A stretch of DNA of 64,000 bases, taken from the NCBI GenBank assembly GCA_011321815.1, contig DROS01000069.1:1-64000 (forward strand), in the 5' to 3' direction. Under the pieces are notes generated by a model. It saw only the letters and a program-made list of their open reading frames with translations, was not told where the DNA came from and ran no database searches. The position numbers and the translations under genes are program-made. Below, in pieces: positions 27,347 to 37,600 of this stretch (position 1 is its first letter; every line of letters starts with the position of its first letter). Source of the stretch: Gammaproteobacteria bacterium. Lineage in GTDB: Bacteria; Pseudomonadota; Gammaproteobacteria; SZUA-152.

Positions 27347-29596
27347 ATGTCCGCAGCCAATATTTTTTTACGTGTCGCCATACCCTCCCCGTTGCGTCGT
27401 TGTTTTGACTACCTCCCGCCAGCGGCCTGTGATTTGCACACACTACAACCGGGCATCCGCCTGCGAGTACCGTTTGGGCGTACTACCGTGATCGCTGTGT
27501 TATTGGCAATCAGTGATGAAACGGATGTGCCTAAATCACGCCTCAAGCGAGTGGCTGAGGTGCTGGATGTAACACCGGTGTTGTCGCGTTCACTGCTGAA
27601 GTTACTGATGTGGGCGAGCAGCTATTATCAACACCCCATTGGCGAGGTGACGAGCAATGCCTTGCCCGCCCTGTTGCGCCAGGGACAGGCGCCCGAGGTG
27701 AAGGGGGAGTCGGTCTGGCAGTTAACAAGTGAAGGGCGTGCACTGGGTTCATCGGTATTGGAACAAACCCGTCGTCGAGCCCCCCGGCAGGCTGCGCTGT
27801 TGCAATTATTAAGCGCCGCACCCGATGCCATGTCTGCACAGCACATTGGTGCTGTGCAGAATAACTGGCGACCGGTGATGCGCAAGTTGGTGGACAAGGG
27901 CTGGGTAATGGTGACAGAGCACGCTTGTTTGTTGCCACTGCCGGCTAGCAAACCAACAACGGCCCCCCAATTGAATGCCGCCCAGACTGATGCGGTTGAG
28001 GCCATTGCCACAGGGCTGGGCAGCTTTGGGGTACATCTTGTGGATGGTGTTACCGGCAGCGGCAAGACCGAGGTGTATCTGGCTCTCATCGAATCCGTGC
28101 TGGCGCGAGGCCAACAGGCACTGGTGCTGGTGCCGGAGATTGGTCTCACCCCGCAACTGGTGTCGCGCTTCCAGCAACGTTTCGCGAAGCCCATTGCCGT
28201 GTTGCATTCAGGGCTGTCAGACCGCGAACGTCTCTGCGCCTGGCTGACGGCCCGCAGCGGAGAGGCAGCCATTGTTATCGGTACCCGCTCAGCCGTGTTC
28301 ACACCGTTTGCCAAATTGGGATTGATGATTCTTGATGAAGAACACGATACCTCGTTCAAACAACAGGAAGGTTTTCGTTATTCTGCGCGCGATGTGGCGG
28401 TGAAACGAGCCCATCTTGAAGGTCTGCCAGTGGTGCTGGGGTCAGCCACGCCGTCGCTGGAAACATTGCATAATGCCCAGCAGGGTCGTTACTCCCGGTT
28501 GGTCCTGGCAAAGCGGGCCGGTGCTGCGCAACCGCCGCATATTGCTGTGCTCGACGTGCGCAAACAGCCCATGTTTGACGGCCTGTCCACCGCACTGGTC
28601 AACACCTTGCGCCATCACCTCGACAAAGGCGGACAGGTGCTGATATTTCTCAACCGGCGGGGCTATGCGCCCGCCATGTTGTGCCATGACTGTGGCTGGG
28701 TAGCCAAGTGTCGACGCTGTGATGCGAACTTGACATTGTTCAACGGCGATACACGCTTACGCTGCCATCACTGCGGCAGTGAACGGCGCGCTGACTCACA
28801 TTGTCCCGACTGTCAGGGTAATCAGTTGCGGCCTGTGGGCGCGGGCACCGAGCGGCTGGAAGCCGCACTCAAACAGCAATTTCCCGACACCGGCATCGTA
28901 CGCATCGACCGGGATACTACCCGCCGCAGAGGCGCCATACAGAACTTGCTGGACAGTGTGCACGATGGCAGCAAACGCATTCTGGTCGGCACGCAAATGC
29001 TCGCCAAAGGGCACCATTTTCCAAATGTCACTTTGGTGGGTATTGTGGATATTGATCAAGGGCTGTTCAGTGCCGACTTTCGTGCCACCGAGCGTATGGC
29101 GCAGTTATTGGTGCAAGTGGCCGGTCGTGCCGGGCGGGCAGAAAAACCTGGGCAGGTGCTGATCCAGACGCATCACCCCGACCACCCCTTGCTGCAAATA
29201 TTATTGCAACAAGGGTACTCCGCCTTCGCGCAGGCTGCATTGGATGAGCGCCGACAGGCACAGCTTGCGCCACACAGTTACATGGCACTGTTGCGTGCTG
29301 AAGCGGTGGACAGCCAGTTACCATTGCAGTTTCTTGCGCACGCCCGCCGGCTTGCGGAACAACTTGGAGCAGCCTTTGGGGCAAATTTTGGTGAAAGCAG
29401 TGTGCAACTGCTGGGCCCCATTCCCGCCCCCATGGAACGCCGGGCAGGACGCATTCGTGCGCAACTTTTGCTACAGGCTTCAGAACGGGCAGCACTGCAC
29501 CACCTGCTGGAACCCTGGCTGCAACAACTGGAGTCTGACAGGCTGGGCCGCAAAGTGCGCTGGTCCATCGACGTAGACCCGCAGGAGATGTTTTGA
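27347..29596 (+). CDS. priA: Primosomal replication protein N', PriA helicase
   Basis: 3'-5' DNA helicase that restarts collapsed replication forks by loading DnaB. An N-terminal 3'-DNA-binding domain (1-105) precedes Walker A GVTGSGKTEVYL (about 233), the DEEHD box (about 330), GSATPSLET, and the paired zinc sites CHDCGWVAKCRRC and CHHCGSERRADSHCPDC (about 445-490). QVAGRAGRAEKPGQVL is helicase motif VI. ATG 27347 fits the family N-terminus (ANIFLRVAIP); upstream in-frame codons reach 27278. The 749 residues are normal length. Confidence 0.95.
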   Translation: MSAANIFLRVAIPSPLRRCFDYLPPAACDLHTLQPGIRLRVPFGRTTVIAVLLAISDETDVPKSRLKRVAEVLDVTPVLSRSLLKLLMWASSYYQHPIGEVTSNALPALLRQGQAPEVKGESVWQLTSEGRALGSSVLEQTRRRAPRQAALLQLLSAAPDAMSAQHIGAVQNNWRPVMRKLVDKGWVMVTEHACLLPLPASKPTTAPQLNAAQTDAVEAIATGLGSFGVHLVDGVTGSGKTEVYLALIESVLARGQQALVLVPEIGLTPQLVSRFQQRFAKPIAVLHSGLSDRERLCAWLTARSGEAAIVIGTRSAVFTPFAKLGLMILDEEHDTSFKQQEGFRYSARDVAVKRAHLEGLPVVLGSATPSLETLHNAQQGRYSRLVLAKRAGAAQPPHIAVLDVRKQPMFDGLSTALVNTLRHHLDKGGQVLIFLNRRGYAPAMLCHDCGWVAKCRRCDANLTLFNGDTRLRCHHCGSERRADSHCPDCQGNQLRPVGAGTERLEAALKQQFPDTGIVRIDRDTTRRRGAIQNLLDSVHDGSKRILVGTQMLAKGHHFPNVTLVGIVDIDQGLFSADFRATERMAQLLVQVAGRAGRAEKPGQVLIQTHHPDHPLLQILLQQGYSAFAQAALDERRQAQLAPHSYMALLRAEAVDSQLPLQFLAHARRLAEQLGAAFGANFGESSVQLLGPIPAPMERRAGRIRAQLLLQASERAALHHLLEPWLQQLESDRLGRKVRWSIDVDPQEMF

Positions 29597-29832
29597 CCTG
29601 GAAAACTCAGTTGGGTGGATCAAGAGCTTGTATGGACTTTTCTGATTCAGCGGGTTTTTCAGGTTGTAAAGTAAGGAAAACGGCGGAGGCGGTTTTTGGC
29701 TGGGCTAAATTGCCGGACATCATGAACGGCGTGTCGGAATACTTTACGCATTGATTGGCGAGGGGGCGTGAAGCATGGTATCTGATTGTTTAAAAAAAGG
29801 ATTTTTTAATGGCATAAAATATGCTTATTACT

Positions 29833-29848
29833 TGGCGAGTCGTGAGCA
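29833..29848 (+). promoter_or_regulatory. Candidate sigma-54 promoter of the first PEP-CTERM gene
   Basis: TGGCGAGTCGTGAGCA keeps the essential GG and GC separated by 10 nt, but fits the rest of the -24/-12 consensus (TGGCACG-N4-TTGCA) poorly. It lies 37 bp before the ATG at 29885. Support comes mainly from the better site in the same position at the neighbouring gene. Confidence 0.35.
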
Positions 29849-29884
29849 TCTGGGACGAATCGTTTTATCAAGAGGTAAGATGTA

Positions 29885-30538
29885 ATGAAAAAATATCTGT
29901 ACAGGGTTGCTGCGGCACTGGTTTTGGCTGGTGGTTTTATGACATCGGCGCACGCAGTTCCGGTGACGATCAACATGACAGCGGACAATATTGCCAGTGT
30001 TGGCGGGTTGTGTGCTGACGCCAGTTGCCGGAGCGGCACGGGCTGGAATGCGCTAAATGGCGGCCCGCTGGGAAATAGCAGGCGGGACTGGAGGCAGTCT
30101 GATTCGTTGACTGTCGACCTTGATGCCGGCACCTATTATTTTGCGTGGCGAGTGCGGAATATCGGCAGAGCTTCCCGGTCCAATCCCGCAGGCCTGCTGG
30201 CCGAGATTCTTTGGGATGGGGGGGCAAATTATTCCTCATCTGACTGGGAAGTGTTTAACCGCAACACTGGCGTTTTTCTCGCCAATGCGACCGATTACGG
30301 CCTCAACGGTGGCGCTAATATCTGGACCAACGCCAACGGTGGCAACCCGGTTGCCGGAATCAGCACAAATGCCAGCTGGATTTATACGGCGAATAATTTT
30401 GCCAATGCGGACCGCGCTGCATGGTTTCGCACCAGCATTACCATTGCCCCGACTTCGGTGCCTGAACCCGGTGCTCTTGGGTTGTTTGGTATAGGTTTGA
30501 TCGGCTTGGCCATGGTGCGTCGCAAACGCACCGCTTAA
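29885..30538 (+). CDS. PEP-CTERM sorted secreted protein
   Basis: Exported protein of 217 residues with a signal peptide (1-25, ending SAHA) and a C-terminal PEP-CTERM sorting signal: VPEP, a hydrophobic helix (GALGLFGIGLIGLAMV) and a basic end (RRKRTA). The middle is beta-rich, Asn/Gly-rich and has one Cys pair (GLCADASCRS). Such proteins are cut by exosortase and delivered to the envelope or exopolysaccharide matrix. No enzyme motif was recognised. A strong terminator follows at 30591-30616. Confidence 0.88.
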   Translation: MKKYLYRVAAALVLAGGFMTSAHAVPVTINMTADNIASVGGLCADASCRSGTGWNALNGGPLGNSRRDWRQSDSLTVDLDAGTYYFAWRVRNIGRASRSNPAGLLAEILWDGGANYSSSDWEVFNRNTGVFLANATDYGLNGGANIWTNANGGNPVAGISTNASWIYTANNFANADRAAWFRTSITIAPTSVPEPGALGLFGIGLIGLAMVRRKRTA

Positions 30539-30590
30539 TGTCAGGGCGCATTAATATCCCAACGTAATAAGCCCATCGACGTATTTATAA

Positions 30591-30616
30591 AACCGCCTGA
30601 ACAGGCGGTTTTTTTT
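30591..30616 (+). terminator. Rho-independent terminator after the PEP-CTERM gene
   Basis: AACCGCCTG (30591-30599) pairs perfectly with CAGGCGGTT (30602-30610) around AA, followed by a T-run to 30616. It lies 52 bp after the stop codon. Confidence 0.92.
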
Positions 30617-30891
30617 GCGCTTCAGGCTGCTGGTTGCTCGTCGTTTATTTGGAGTTGCTAAACGTCTTTCCCCCCTCGCCTAAAGCTGTTGATGTCTGAC
30701 GACCGTTCAGGCGCAGCAACAGGACTGTCAAAATGATTGTTAGCCCCCTCCTGTATTTGTGTAAGCATCTAACAAGATGCGGGAGTCCCTGTGTGCTTGC
30801 GCCATAGGCGTTCGCAGTAGATTCAACGGAGTAATTTAGGATAAACGCGATGTTTCTTGTTTCAGTGCTGTGAAGAGGGGTATTGCATACA
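30617..30891. repeat. Intergenic stretch holding a copy of the dispersed repeat
   Basis: Lies between the convergent PEP-CTERM genes. Bases about 30809-30850 are, in reverse complement, nearly identical over about 37 bp to 63321-63358 (core TTGAATCTACTGCGAACG followed by CCTATG). No coding frame has family features, and no terminal inverted repeat partner was found for this copy. Confidence 0.6.
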
Positions 30892-30920
30892 AAAACGCCA
30901 CTCGTACTGAGTGGCGTTTT
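30892..30920 (-). terminator. Terminator of the minus-strand PEP-CTERM gene
   Basis: AAAACGCCACT (30892-30902) pairs perfectly with AGTGGCGTTTT (30910-30920) around a 7-nt loop. Read on the minus strand it ends in a run of T, 36 bp after that gene's stop. The A-run on the other side makes it partly bidirectional. Confidence 0.88.
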
Positions 30921-30955
30921 GTCATCCACCGATTTTGAACGTGGCCGGTGGTTTT

Positions 30956-31651
30956 TTATGTGCTGCTTTTGTGGCGAAAAATGCTAAAACCAATGAGCCC
31001 TATTGCCAGCAGGGCAATGGATGAGGGTTCCGGCACACTTGTTGTGGAACAGCTGTCCTGATTGATCGAGAAATTACCTACCCCCCAATATTCCGGGTCA
31101 ATGGTGACGGAGCTGATAGCTGAACAGCTGCCCGCACTATTATCGGCGTAAATACCGAAGCCGGGTGTGTTGTCACGACTGACATTGAACCAATATTTAT
31201 TATCGATTCCTGAGCCGTTGGACTCACTTGCGGTGAGCCATGCATTGTTGCGCGTGCCGCCCAGGTTAGCGCCGATACTAAAGGAAAAGGCCCGGGTGTT
31301 TTCAGGTAGCAAGATGGTGACCAGATAGTTGCTTGTTGTATAGATATCATAATCGCTGGTTTCACCATTGCCCCACCAGCTTACATCGTTAGCCAGGCGA
31401 CGGGTCAGAGACAGGGCATTGCCATCGGCGTCACGAAAATTCAGTGAACCGCTAATGGGTGACATAACGTTTGTTGTACGGCCACCTGCGCCGTTGGTCA
31501 CGGCAAAATCGGTCATGTTGTAATCACCAATTGTGGTCGGTGTTGCCGTGCCAGATGCGTATGGCGCCAGAATCAACGAAGCAGACGCCGGTGAAGACAG
31601 GTTGAGTGTTGTTAATGCGAACAGTGTAATGACGGTTAAATGTTTGAACAT
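30956..31651 (-). CDS. PEP-CTERM sorted secreted protein
   Basis: Protein of 231 residues with a signal peptide (MFKHLTVITLFALTTLNL..ASAS) and the C-terminal signal VPEPSSIALLAIGLIGFSIFRH. The body is beta-rich with aromatic and Asn-rich segments (NDVSWWGNGETSDYD) and two Cys. I do not recognise a domain beyond the sorting signal. The frame is open to 31750, but ATG 31651 gives the proper signal peptide and lies 55 bp downstream of a good sigma-54 site. Confidence 0.86.
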   Translation of the reverse strand: MFKHLTVITLFALTTLNLSSPASASLILAPYASGTATPTTIGDYNMTDFAVTNGAGGRTTNVMSPISGSLNFRDADGNALSLTRRLANDVSWWGNGETSDYDIYTTSNYLVTILLPENTRAFSFSIGANLGGTRNNAWLTASESNGSGIDNKYWFNVSRDNTPGFGIYADNSAGSCSAISSVTIDPEYWGVGNFSINQDSCSTTSVPEPSSIALLAIGLIGFSIFRHKSST

Positions 31652-31705
31652 GATACTTCGTACCCCAATGGTGAAACTGTTGGTTTGATTAATGTTTAAC
31701 CACTT

Positions 31706-31721
31706 AGCATTTATCGTACCA
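31706..31721 (-). promoter_or_regulatory. Sigma-54 promoter of the minus-strand PEP-CTERM gene
   Basis: On the minus strand TGGTACG-ATAA-ATGCT matches the -24/-12 consensus TGGYACG-N4-TTGCW at all but one core position, with exact GG-N10-GC spacing. It is 55 bp upstream of ATG 31651. PEP-CTERM genes in several proteobacteria use sigma-54 with the PrsR activator; no PrsR gene is in this window. Confidence 0.72.
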
Positions 31722-32085
31722 AGATATTTTTTTGTATATTTAATAATCATATAACCGATTTTAAGGTTGTTTGTGATCGGCGTGTGTAAAGAATTCCGAC
31801 AATAAAAATTGCCGGTTTTAGTGTCTTGAAATACTCACAGTTTACTCATGCGCAGCGCTTGAACGGTAAGCAAGTGTGTTTATGGCGGGGTGGATATTTT
31901 CATCGGTCAGGAACCAGGTCTCTGCAAAAAGAGGTGTTATGAGAGGTGTTATGTGCGATGAAGCGCGGGCCGTTGCGTAGCGGATAGATCGCAACATAAC
32001 TTGCGCCTGAAAAATGGAAGCCAGCTTGTACTTGGCGGCGTGCTCAAGCGATAATGGCGCGCTTTCCTTCGCCGTGACCGCCAAC
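31722..32085. other. Intergenic region before argS
   Basis: No gene seen. The only notable item is a tandem direct repeat of GAGGTGTTATGA/GAGGTGTTATGT at about 31931-31954 (period 12). The argS frame is open to 32014, but without conserved residues before 32086. Confidence 0.5.
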
Positions 32086-33858
32086 ATGAAACAACAGCTT
32101 GCTTCTTTGATTCAAACCGCCATCGACACACTGAAACTTCAGGGTGTGTTGCCTGTGGATTTGTCGCCGAAGATCCAGGTTGATCGCACCCGCGATGCCA
32201 GTCACGGCGACTATGCCTGCAATATTGCATTGATGCTGGCCAAACCGGCACGTTGTAAACCTCGTGATCTGGCAGAGAAAATTGTTGCTGCATTGCCATC
32301 CTCTGATCAGCTGAAGAAGGTCGAAATTGCCGGGCCGGGGTTTATTAATTTTACGCTTACCGGTGCGGCGGCTTATGCCGTGGTGAGTACAGTACTGGAG
32401 GCCGGTGAGGCTTACGGGCGCTCTACCGTGGGCGATGACAAATCGGTGCTGGTGGAGTTTGTTTCCGCGAATCCCACAGGCCCGCTGCATGTGGGGCATG
32501 GTCGTGGTGCCGCTTATGGTGCCGCGGTGGCGGACCTGTTGGCGGCGGTGGGTTTTAAGGTGCATCGTGAATATTATGTCAATGACGCCGGGCGGCAGAT
32601 GGATATTCTTGCTGTCAGTGTGTGGTTGCGTTATCTCGATTTATGCGGTGAAAACAGTAATGACGAACTGCCATTTCCGGCTAATGGCTACAAGGGTGAT
32701 TACGTGTGGGATATTGCTGCCACGTTGCAGCGTGAGCATGGTGATGCTTTTCGGCATGCGGCACACATCGTACTGACAAATCTGCCCGCTGACGAAACCG
32801 ATGGTGGTGATAAGGAGCAGTATATTGATGCCGTCATCAACCGCGCCAAGGAGTTATTGGGGGATGCGGCTTTTCGGGTGGTGTTTGAGACGGGGCTCAA
32901 CAGCATTCTCGATGATATCCGCCGCGACCTCGAAGGCTTTGGTGTGGTTTACGAAGAATGGTTTTCTGAGCGCTCACTTATCGAGTCGGGCGCTGTGGGG
33001 CGAGCCATTGAGCGCCTCAAAGATGCCAACCACCTTTACCAAAAAGAAGGTGCGTGGTGGTTCCGTTCCACTGATTTTGGTGATGAAAAAGACCGTGTGG
33101 TGGTACGTGACAATGGCCAAACCACTTATTTTGCATCCGATATTGCCTACCATATGCAGAAACTGGAACGTGGTTTTGATCGTGTTATTGACGTATGGGG
33201 TGCTGATCACCACGGCTACGTGCCGCGCGTGAAAGCTGCATTAACTGCGCTGGGTGATGACGCCGACAGGCTTGATGTGCTGCTGGTGCAGTTTGCGATT
33301 TTGTACCGTGGCGGTGAAAAAATGCAAATGTCCACCCGTTCCGGCGAATTTGTCACTTTGCGTGAGTTGCGTGAAGAAGTGGGTGACGATGCAGCACGAT
33401 TTTTTTATGTGATGCGCAAATGCGAACAGCACATGGATTTTGATCTCGATCTCGCCAAGTCACAGAGCAGTGATAATCCGGTGTACTATATCCAGTACGC
33501 TCACGCACGGGTGTGTAGTGTGTTGCGCCAGTTGACCGAAAAAAACCTGACCCATGATTGCGACAATGGTCTTGCCAATTTGGCCGTGTTGAAGGAATCA
33601 CACGAACAGGCCTTGCTTACCGGTCTTTCGCGTTATCCGGAAGTGGTGGAAACTGCAGCGTTGAATGGTGAGCCGCACCAGTTGGCGCACTTTCTGCGCG
33701 AGCTGGCTAATGATTTCCATGCCTACTACAACGCCCATCAGTTTTTGGTGGATGATGCCGCAGTGCGTGACGCGCGTCTGTGTTTGATCAAGGCAGCACA
33801 GCGGGTGCTTGCGAATGGCCTGGGTTTGTTGGCGGTGTCTGCGCCGGAAGTGATGTAG
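32086..33858 (+). CDS. argS: Arginyl-tRNA synthetase
   Basis: Class I aminoacyl-tRNA synthetase that charges tRNA-Arg. An N-terminal additional domain (about 1-115) precedes the HIGH-type motif [15 protein letters not shown] (about 124-138). A KMSKS-like loop ([14 protein letters not shown], about 410) and the DALR anticodon-binding domain (about 470-590) follow. The 590 residues match the family. ATG 32086 is chosen because the additional domain begins [18 protein letters not shown]-domain gene follows after 13 bp, as in many gammaproteobacteria. Confidence 0.96.
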   Translation: MKQQLASLIQTAIDTLKLQGVLPVDLSPKIQVDRTRDASHGDYACNIALMLAKPARCKPRDLAEKIVAALPSSDQLKKVEIAGPGFINFTLTGAAAYAVVSTVLEAGEAYGRSTVGDDKSVLVEFVSANPTGPLHVGHGRGAAYGAAVADLLAAVGFKVHREYYVNDAGRQMDILAVSVWLRYLDLCGENSNDELPFPANGYKGDYVWDIAATLQREHGDAFRHAAHIVLTNLPADETDGGDKEQYIDAVINRAKELLGDAAFRVVFETGLNSILDDIRRDLEGFGVVYEEWFSERSLIESGAVGRAIERLKDANHLYQKEGAWWFRSTDFGDEKDRVVVRDNGQTTYFASDIAYHMQKLERGFDRVIDVWGADHHGYVPRVKAALTALGDDADRLDVLLVQFAILYRGGEKMQMSTRSGEFVTLRELREEVGDDAARFFYVMRKCEQHMDFDLDLAKSQSSDNPVYYIQYAHARVCSVLRQLTEKNLTHDCDNGLANLAVLKESHEQALLTGLSRYPEVVETAALNGEPHQLAHFLRELANDFHAYYNAHQFLVDDAAVRDARLCLIKAAQRVLANGLGLLAVSAPEVM

Positions 33859-33871
33859 CGTATTTCCGGTT

Positions 33872-34453
33872 ATGGCCAAAGATTACAAAAACACGGCGAG
33901 ATCCAAAGCCAAAAAAAAAGCGCCCAAACCGACACCGGGTTGGGTATGGATGCTCGGAGGCCTGTTCATTGGTTTGTTGGTGGCGCTGTTGGTGTACCTC
34001 AGGGATGATCTGCAAATAGGCGATGAGCGCACAACATCGGCACCTGTGGTGGAAAAAAGCCAAATTGCCCCCAAGCAAACAACAAAAAATGACAAACCGA
34101 GGGAACAAACAGACAAAAAACCACGTTTTGACTTCTATAATCTGTTACCGGAGATGGAGGTGTTTATCCCGCCGCAAGAATTGGCGGGGGAGCGCGAGCG
34201 CAAGGCCGCGAAAGAGTCCATTGCATATTATTTGCAGGTGGGCTCTTTTCGGCGCACGGAAGATGCGGATCGCATGCGGGCCCAGCTGGCATTGAACAAT
34301 GTTGAATCCCATATTCAGCGTGTCACCATTAATGACAGCCAAACCTGGTACCGGGTACGGGTCGGCCCTTTTCAGAGTGCGCGCAAAATGGACATAGTGC
34401 GTAACCGCCTACGGGCACAATCTATCGATCCGATGGTGCTTAAGGTCAAATAA
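33872..34453 (+). CDS. SPOR-domain membrane protein, FtsN-like
   Basis: Bitopic protein of 193 residues: a Lys-rich cytosolic start (MAKDYKNTARSKAKKK), one membrane helix (about 24-43, VWMLGGLFIGLLVALLVYL), a variable periplasmic linker and a C-terminal SPOR domain (about 118-193, YYLQVGSFRRTEDADRMRAQL). SPOR domains bind denuded septal peptidoglycan, so a division role like FtsN is likely. It is shorter than E. coli FtsN (319) but normal for the argS-linked homologue. RBS and spacing to argS suggest an operon. Confidence 0.85.
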   Translation: MAKDYKNTARSKAKKKAPKPTPGWVWMLGGLFIGLLVALLVYLRDDLQIGDERTTSAPVVEKSQIAPKQTTKNDKPREQTDKKPRFDFYNLLPEMEVFIPPQELAGERERKAAKESIAYYLQVGSFRRTEDADRMRAQLALNNVESHIQRVTINDSQTWYRVRVGPFQSARKMDIVRNRLRAQSIDPMVLKVK

Positions 34454-34477
34454 GTCCTTTTTATGCGTTTTTCCAGT

Positions 34478-34492
34478 TGACCCCCAGGGTCA
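34478..34492. repeat. Short palindrome TGACCC-CCA-GGGTCA
   Basis: 6-bp stem with a 3-nt loop, 25 bp after the SPOR gene stop. It is similar to the palindrome at 27317-27332. Without a T-run it is a weak terminator candidate or a REP-like element. Confidence 0.35.
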
Positions 34493-34660
34493 GCTTCTGA
34501 CACTCTGTGACACTCGTCACGGTACGGTGAGTTGGCCCACTTTACACTGTAAATCAGGGGGGTTTGCTGTAAACCTTTCGCCTTCTCTGCCGTTATACTT
34601 TGCAGGGAAAGTCGCTGACTTTGCTGCCTTTTTTAGCCTGCCAGAGCCGATGATCAAATA

Positions 34661-37600
34661 ATGAGTGCTGCCAAACAACTGCTGGATCACAAGTTGCTGA
34701 GGTCGTTGTCGCCGCTGTGCGACCTGTCGCCTGATATGTTGGCGGAACTCAGTGGTAAATCACGAGTGACACAGGTGGTGGCTGGCGCAACAATTTTCAA
34801 ACAGGGTGAGCGGGATCACCGCACCCTGTACCTTGTGGCAGGCAAACTGGAACTTACCGACGCTTCGGGAAAAACCACCAAATTAACCGCCAACAGCAAG
34901 CAGGCGCGTCAGCCGCTGGACCCCGAATCACCCCACACCGTCACTGCTGTTGCGAAGACACCAGTTTCTCTACTGAATATTGATACCGACCTGTTGGAAA
35001 TGTTGCTCAGCTGGGGGGGTAAACAACAAACCTACAAAGTATCCAGTCTGGCCGTGGAAGAAGAGGAAGAAGATACCGACTGGATGAGTCGATTCCTGCA
35101 ATCCAAGGTTTTCCTCAAGCTGCGTGCCGAAAATATTCAGACCATGATGATGCGCATGGAAGAAATCAAGGTGCGCGCAAATGAAGTCGTGATCAATCAG
35201 GATGACGAAGACGACAACTATTACATCATTGCCAAGGGCCGGGCGAAGGTTGCCCGCCGGGTAGCCCCAAGTGCGCCGCTGATGAAGCTGGCGATTCTGA
35301 CGCCGGGGACCGGTTTTGGTGAAGAAGCGTTGATCAGCAATGGCAAACGCAATGCCTCAGTAACCATGATGGAAGACGGTACGCTGATGCGGCTGTCGAA
35401 AAAGGATTTTATCAGCCTGCTGGTCACTCCTATTCTGCAATATGTGTCGTTTGATGAAGCCAAGGCCATGGCAGGGCCAGACGTGCAATGGCTGGATGTG
35501 CGCAAGCTGGCTGAATACTCCCGTGGCAGCCTGCCCGGCGCGCGCAACATTCAGCTGGCTGAAATGCGCTTACAACTGCGCAAGCTTAACAAATTGCACA
35601 AATATATTGTTTTCAGTGACGGTGGCAGTCGTGCAGCGGCGGCGGTATTTTTGTTGAATCAGTATGGTCTGGATGCCTTTGTATTGCGTGATGGTCTGAA
35701 TGCCCTTTCAGCGTCCGCGCTGGAAAAAAAGGCAGGGAAGCAGCCGTCCGCTGCAACAACACAAACACCTGCACAAACAAAACCGCAAGCCGTACCGACG
35801 CTGAAACCGGAAGATAATGTGGTCAGCCTGCATGGCGAAACCGCTGCGAGCAATGCAGAAAGTGATGGTCGTGTGGAAGCGCTGATGAGCAAGGCCAAGC
35901 AGCGTGTGCAACAGGAAATGCAACGCACCCAGGCGGCGGACAACGCCCGCAAACAGGCGTTGTCCGAGGTGGCGCGACTCAAGGAAGAAGCTGAAATTGC
36001 ACGCAAAAAAGCAGAAAACGAAGCGCGGCGTGCGGCAGATCTGGCACGCAGCGAGGCGGAGCGTGCAGCGGCGCAAAAGCGGGCTGATGATCTGGCTGCC
36101 GAGCAGGCGGAGCGTGAAGCCGCTGTACGGCGGGCAGAAGAGGAAACTGTGCGGGCTGAGCAGGCCATGCAGGCACAGAAAAAGGCCGAAGAAGAAATTG
36201 AGCGCCTAAAACAGGATGCCGCTGCAGCGCGCCGCGATATGGAGGCGCTGGCGCGTCAGTCGGCAGATAAGGCGAAAAAAGAGGCGGAAGAGGAAATTAT
36301 TCGCCTTAAGGCCGAAGCCGAAATGGCGCGTCGGCGCGTTGAAGAGCAGGCCAGACTGGCTGCCGACGCAGCGCGTTCGGAGACAGAACGCAAGATGGCT
36401 CAGCAGCGTGCTGAAGAAGTCAGTCGCCATCAGCGGGAAGCTGAAGGCGCTTTGCAAAAAGCCGAAATCGAGGCCATGCGTGCGCAACAGGCTGAAATGG
36501 CACGGCAACAGGCCGAAGATGAGGCCGAGCGCATGCGCACCCGTGCCGAAGAAACCCAGCGCGAAATGGAAGAACAGGCCCGTTTGGCGGCGGATCAGGC
36601 GCGTTCCGAAGCCGAGCGTGATGCCGCCCGACAACGTGCCGAAGCTCTGGCCGAGCAACAGGAAGAGCTGGAAAATGCCGTGCGCAAGGCTGAATCAGAA
36701 GCGGCGCGCGCGCAGGCAGCCGAGAGTGAAGTTGAGCGTCTGACAAAACTGGCAGATGAGGCACGACTTCAGGCCGAAGCACAGGCGCGCATGGCCGCGG
36801 ATCAGGCCCGCAGTGAAGCCGAGCGTGAAATGGCGGCGCAACGTGCGCAGGAAATGGGGCGTTTGCAGGCTGAGCGGGAGGAAATGGCAAGCAGGGCCGA
36901 AGATGAGGCGCGCCGGACCCGGGCTGCTGAAGAAGCCCGTTTACAAGCTGAAGCCGAAATCCAGCGGTTGAAAGTTGATGCCGAAGTGGCTCGCATGCAG
37001 CTGGAAGAACAGGCACAACGTGTTGCCGATGCGGCGCGTTCTGATGCAGAACGGGAGGCAATGCGTGCACAGGCTGCCGAAGAGGCGCGTCTGGAAGCAG
37101 TGCATGAGCTGGAGCGCCTGGAAGCTGAAACAGAGCGGACGCGTTTGGCCGCCGAAGCGCAGGCACGTCTGGCAGCAGATCAGGCGCGCAGTGAGGCAGA
37201 GCGCGCGGCAGCCAGTCTGCGCGCCGAAGAACTGGCTCAACAACAGGCCCAATTGGAAGAAATTGCCCGTCGAGCCGAGGAGGAGGCGGCTCGCGCGGAA
37301 GAGGCTGATGCTGCACGCCAACGGGCCGAAAACGAGATTATCCGGCGTCAGGCTGAGGCCGAGGAGGCCGAACGACGTGCGACCGAAGAAGCGAATCGTG
37401 CCCGTGAGGCTGAAGCGGCCCGCCAGCAAATGGAAAACGAAATGGCGCAACTGCGAGCTGAAGCGGCAGCGGCGCGTGAGCAGGTGGAAAAACAGGCAAG
37501 GTTGTTTGCGGCGGCACAAAAAATTGAGGCAGAAGAAGCGCAGAAAAACAGTTTGGCAGCGATGGATGCTGAGCGTAAGAGGCGTGAAGCTGCCGAAGTG

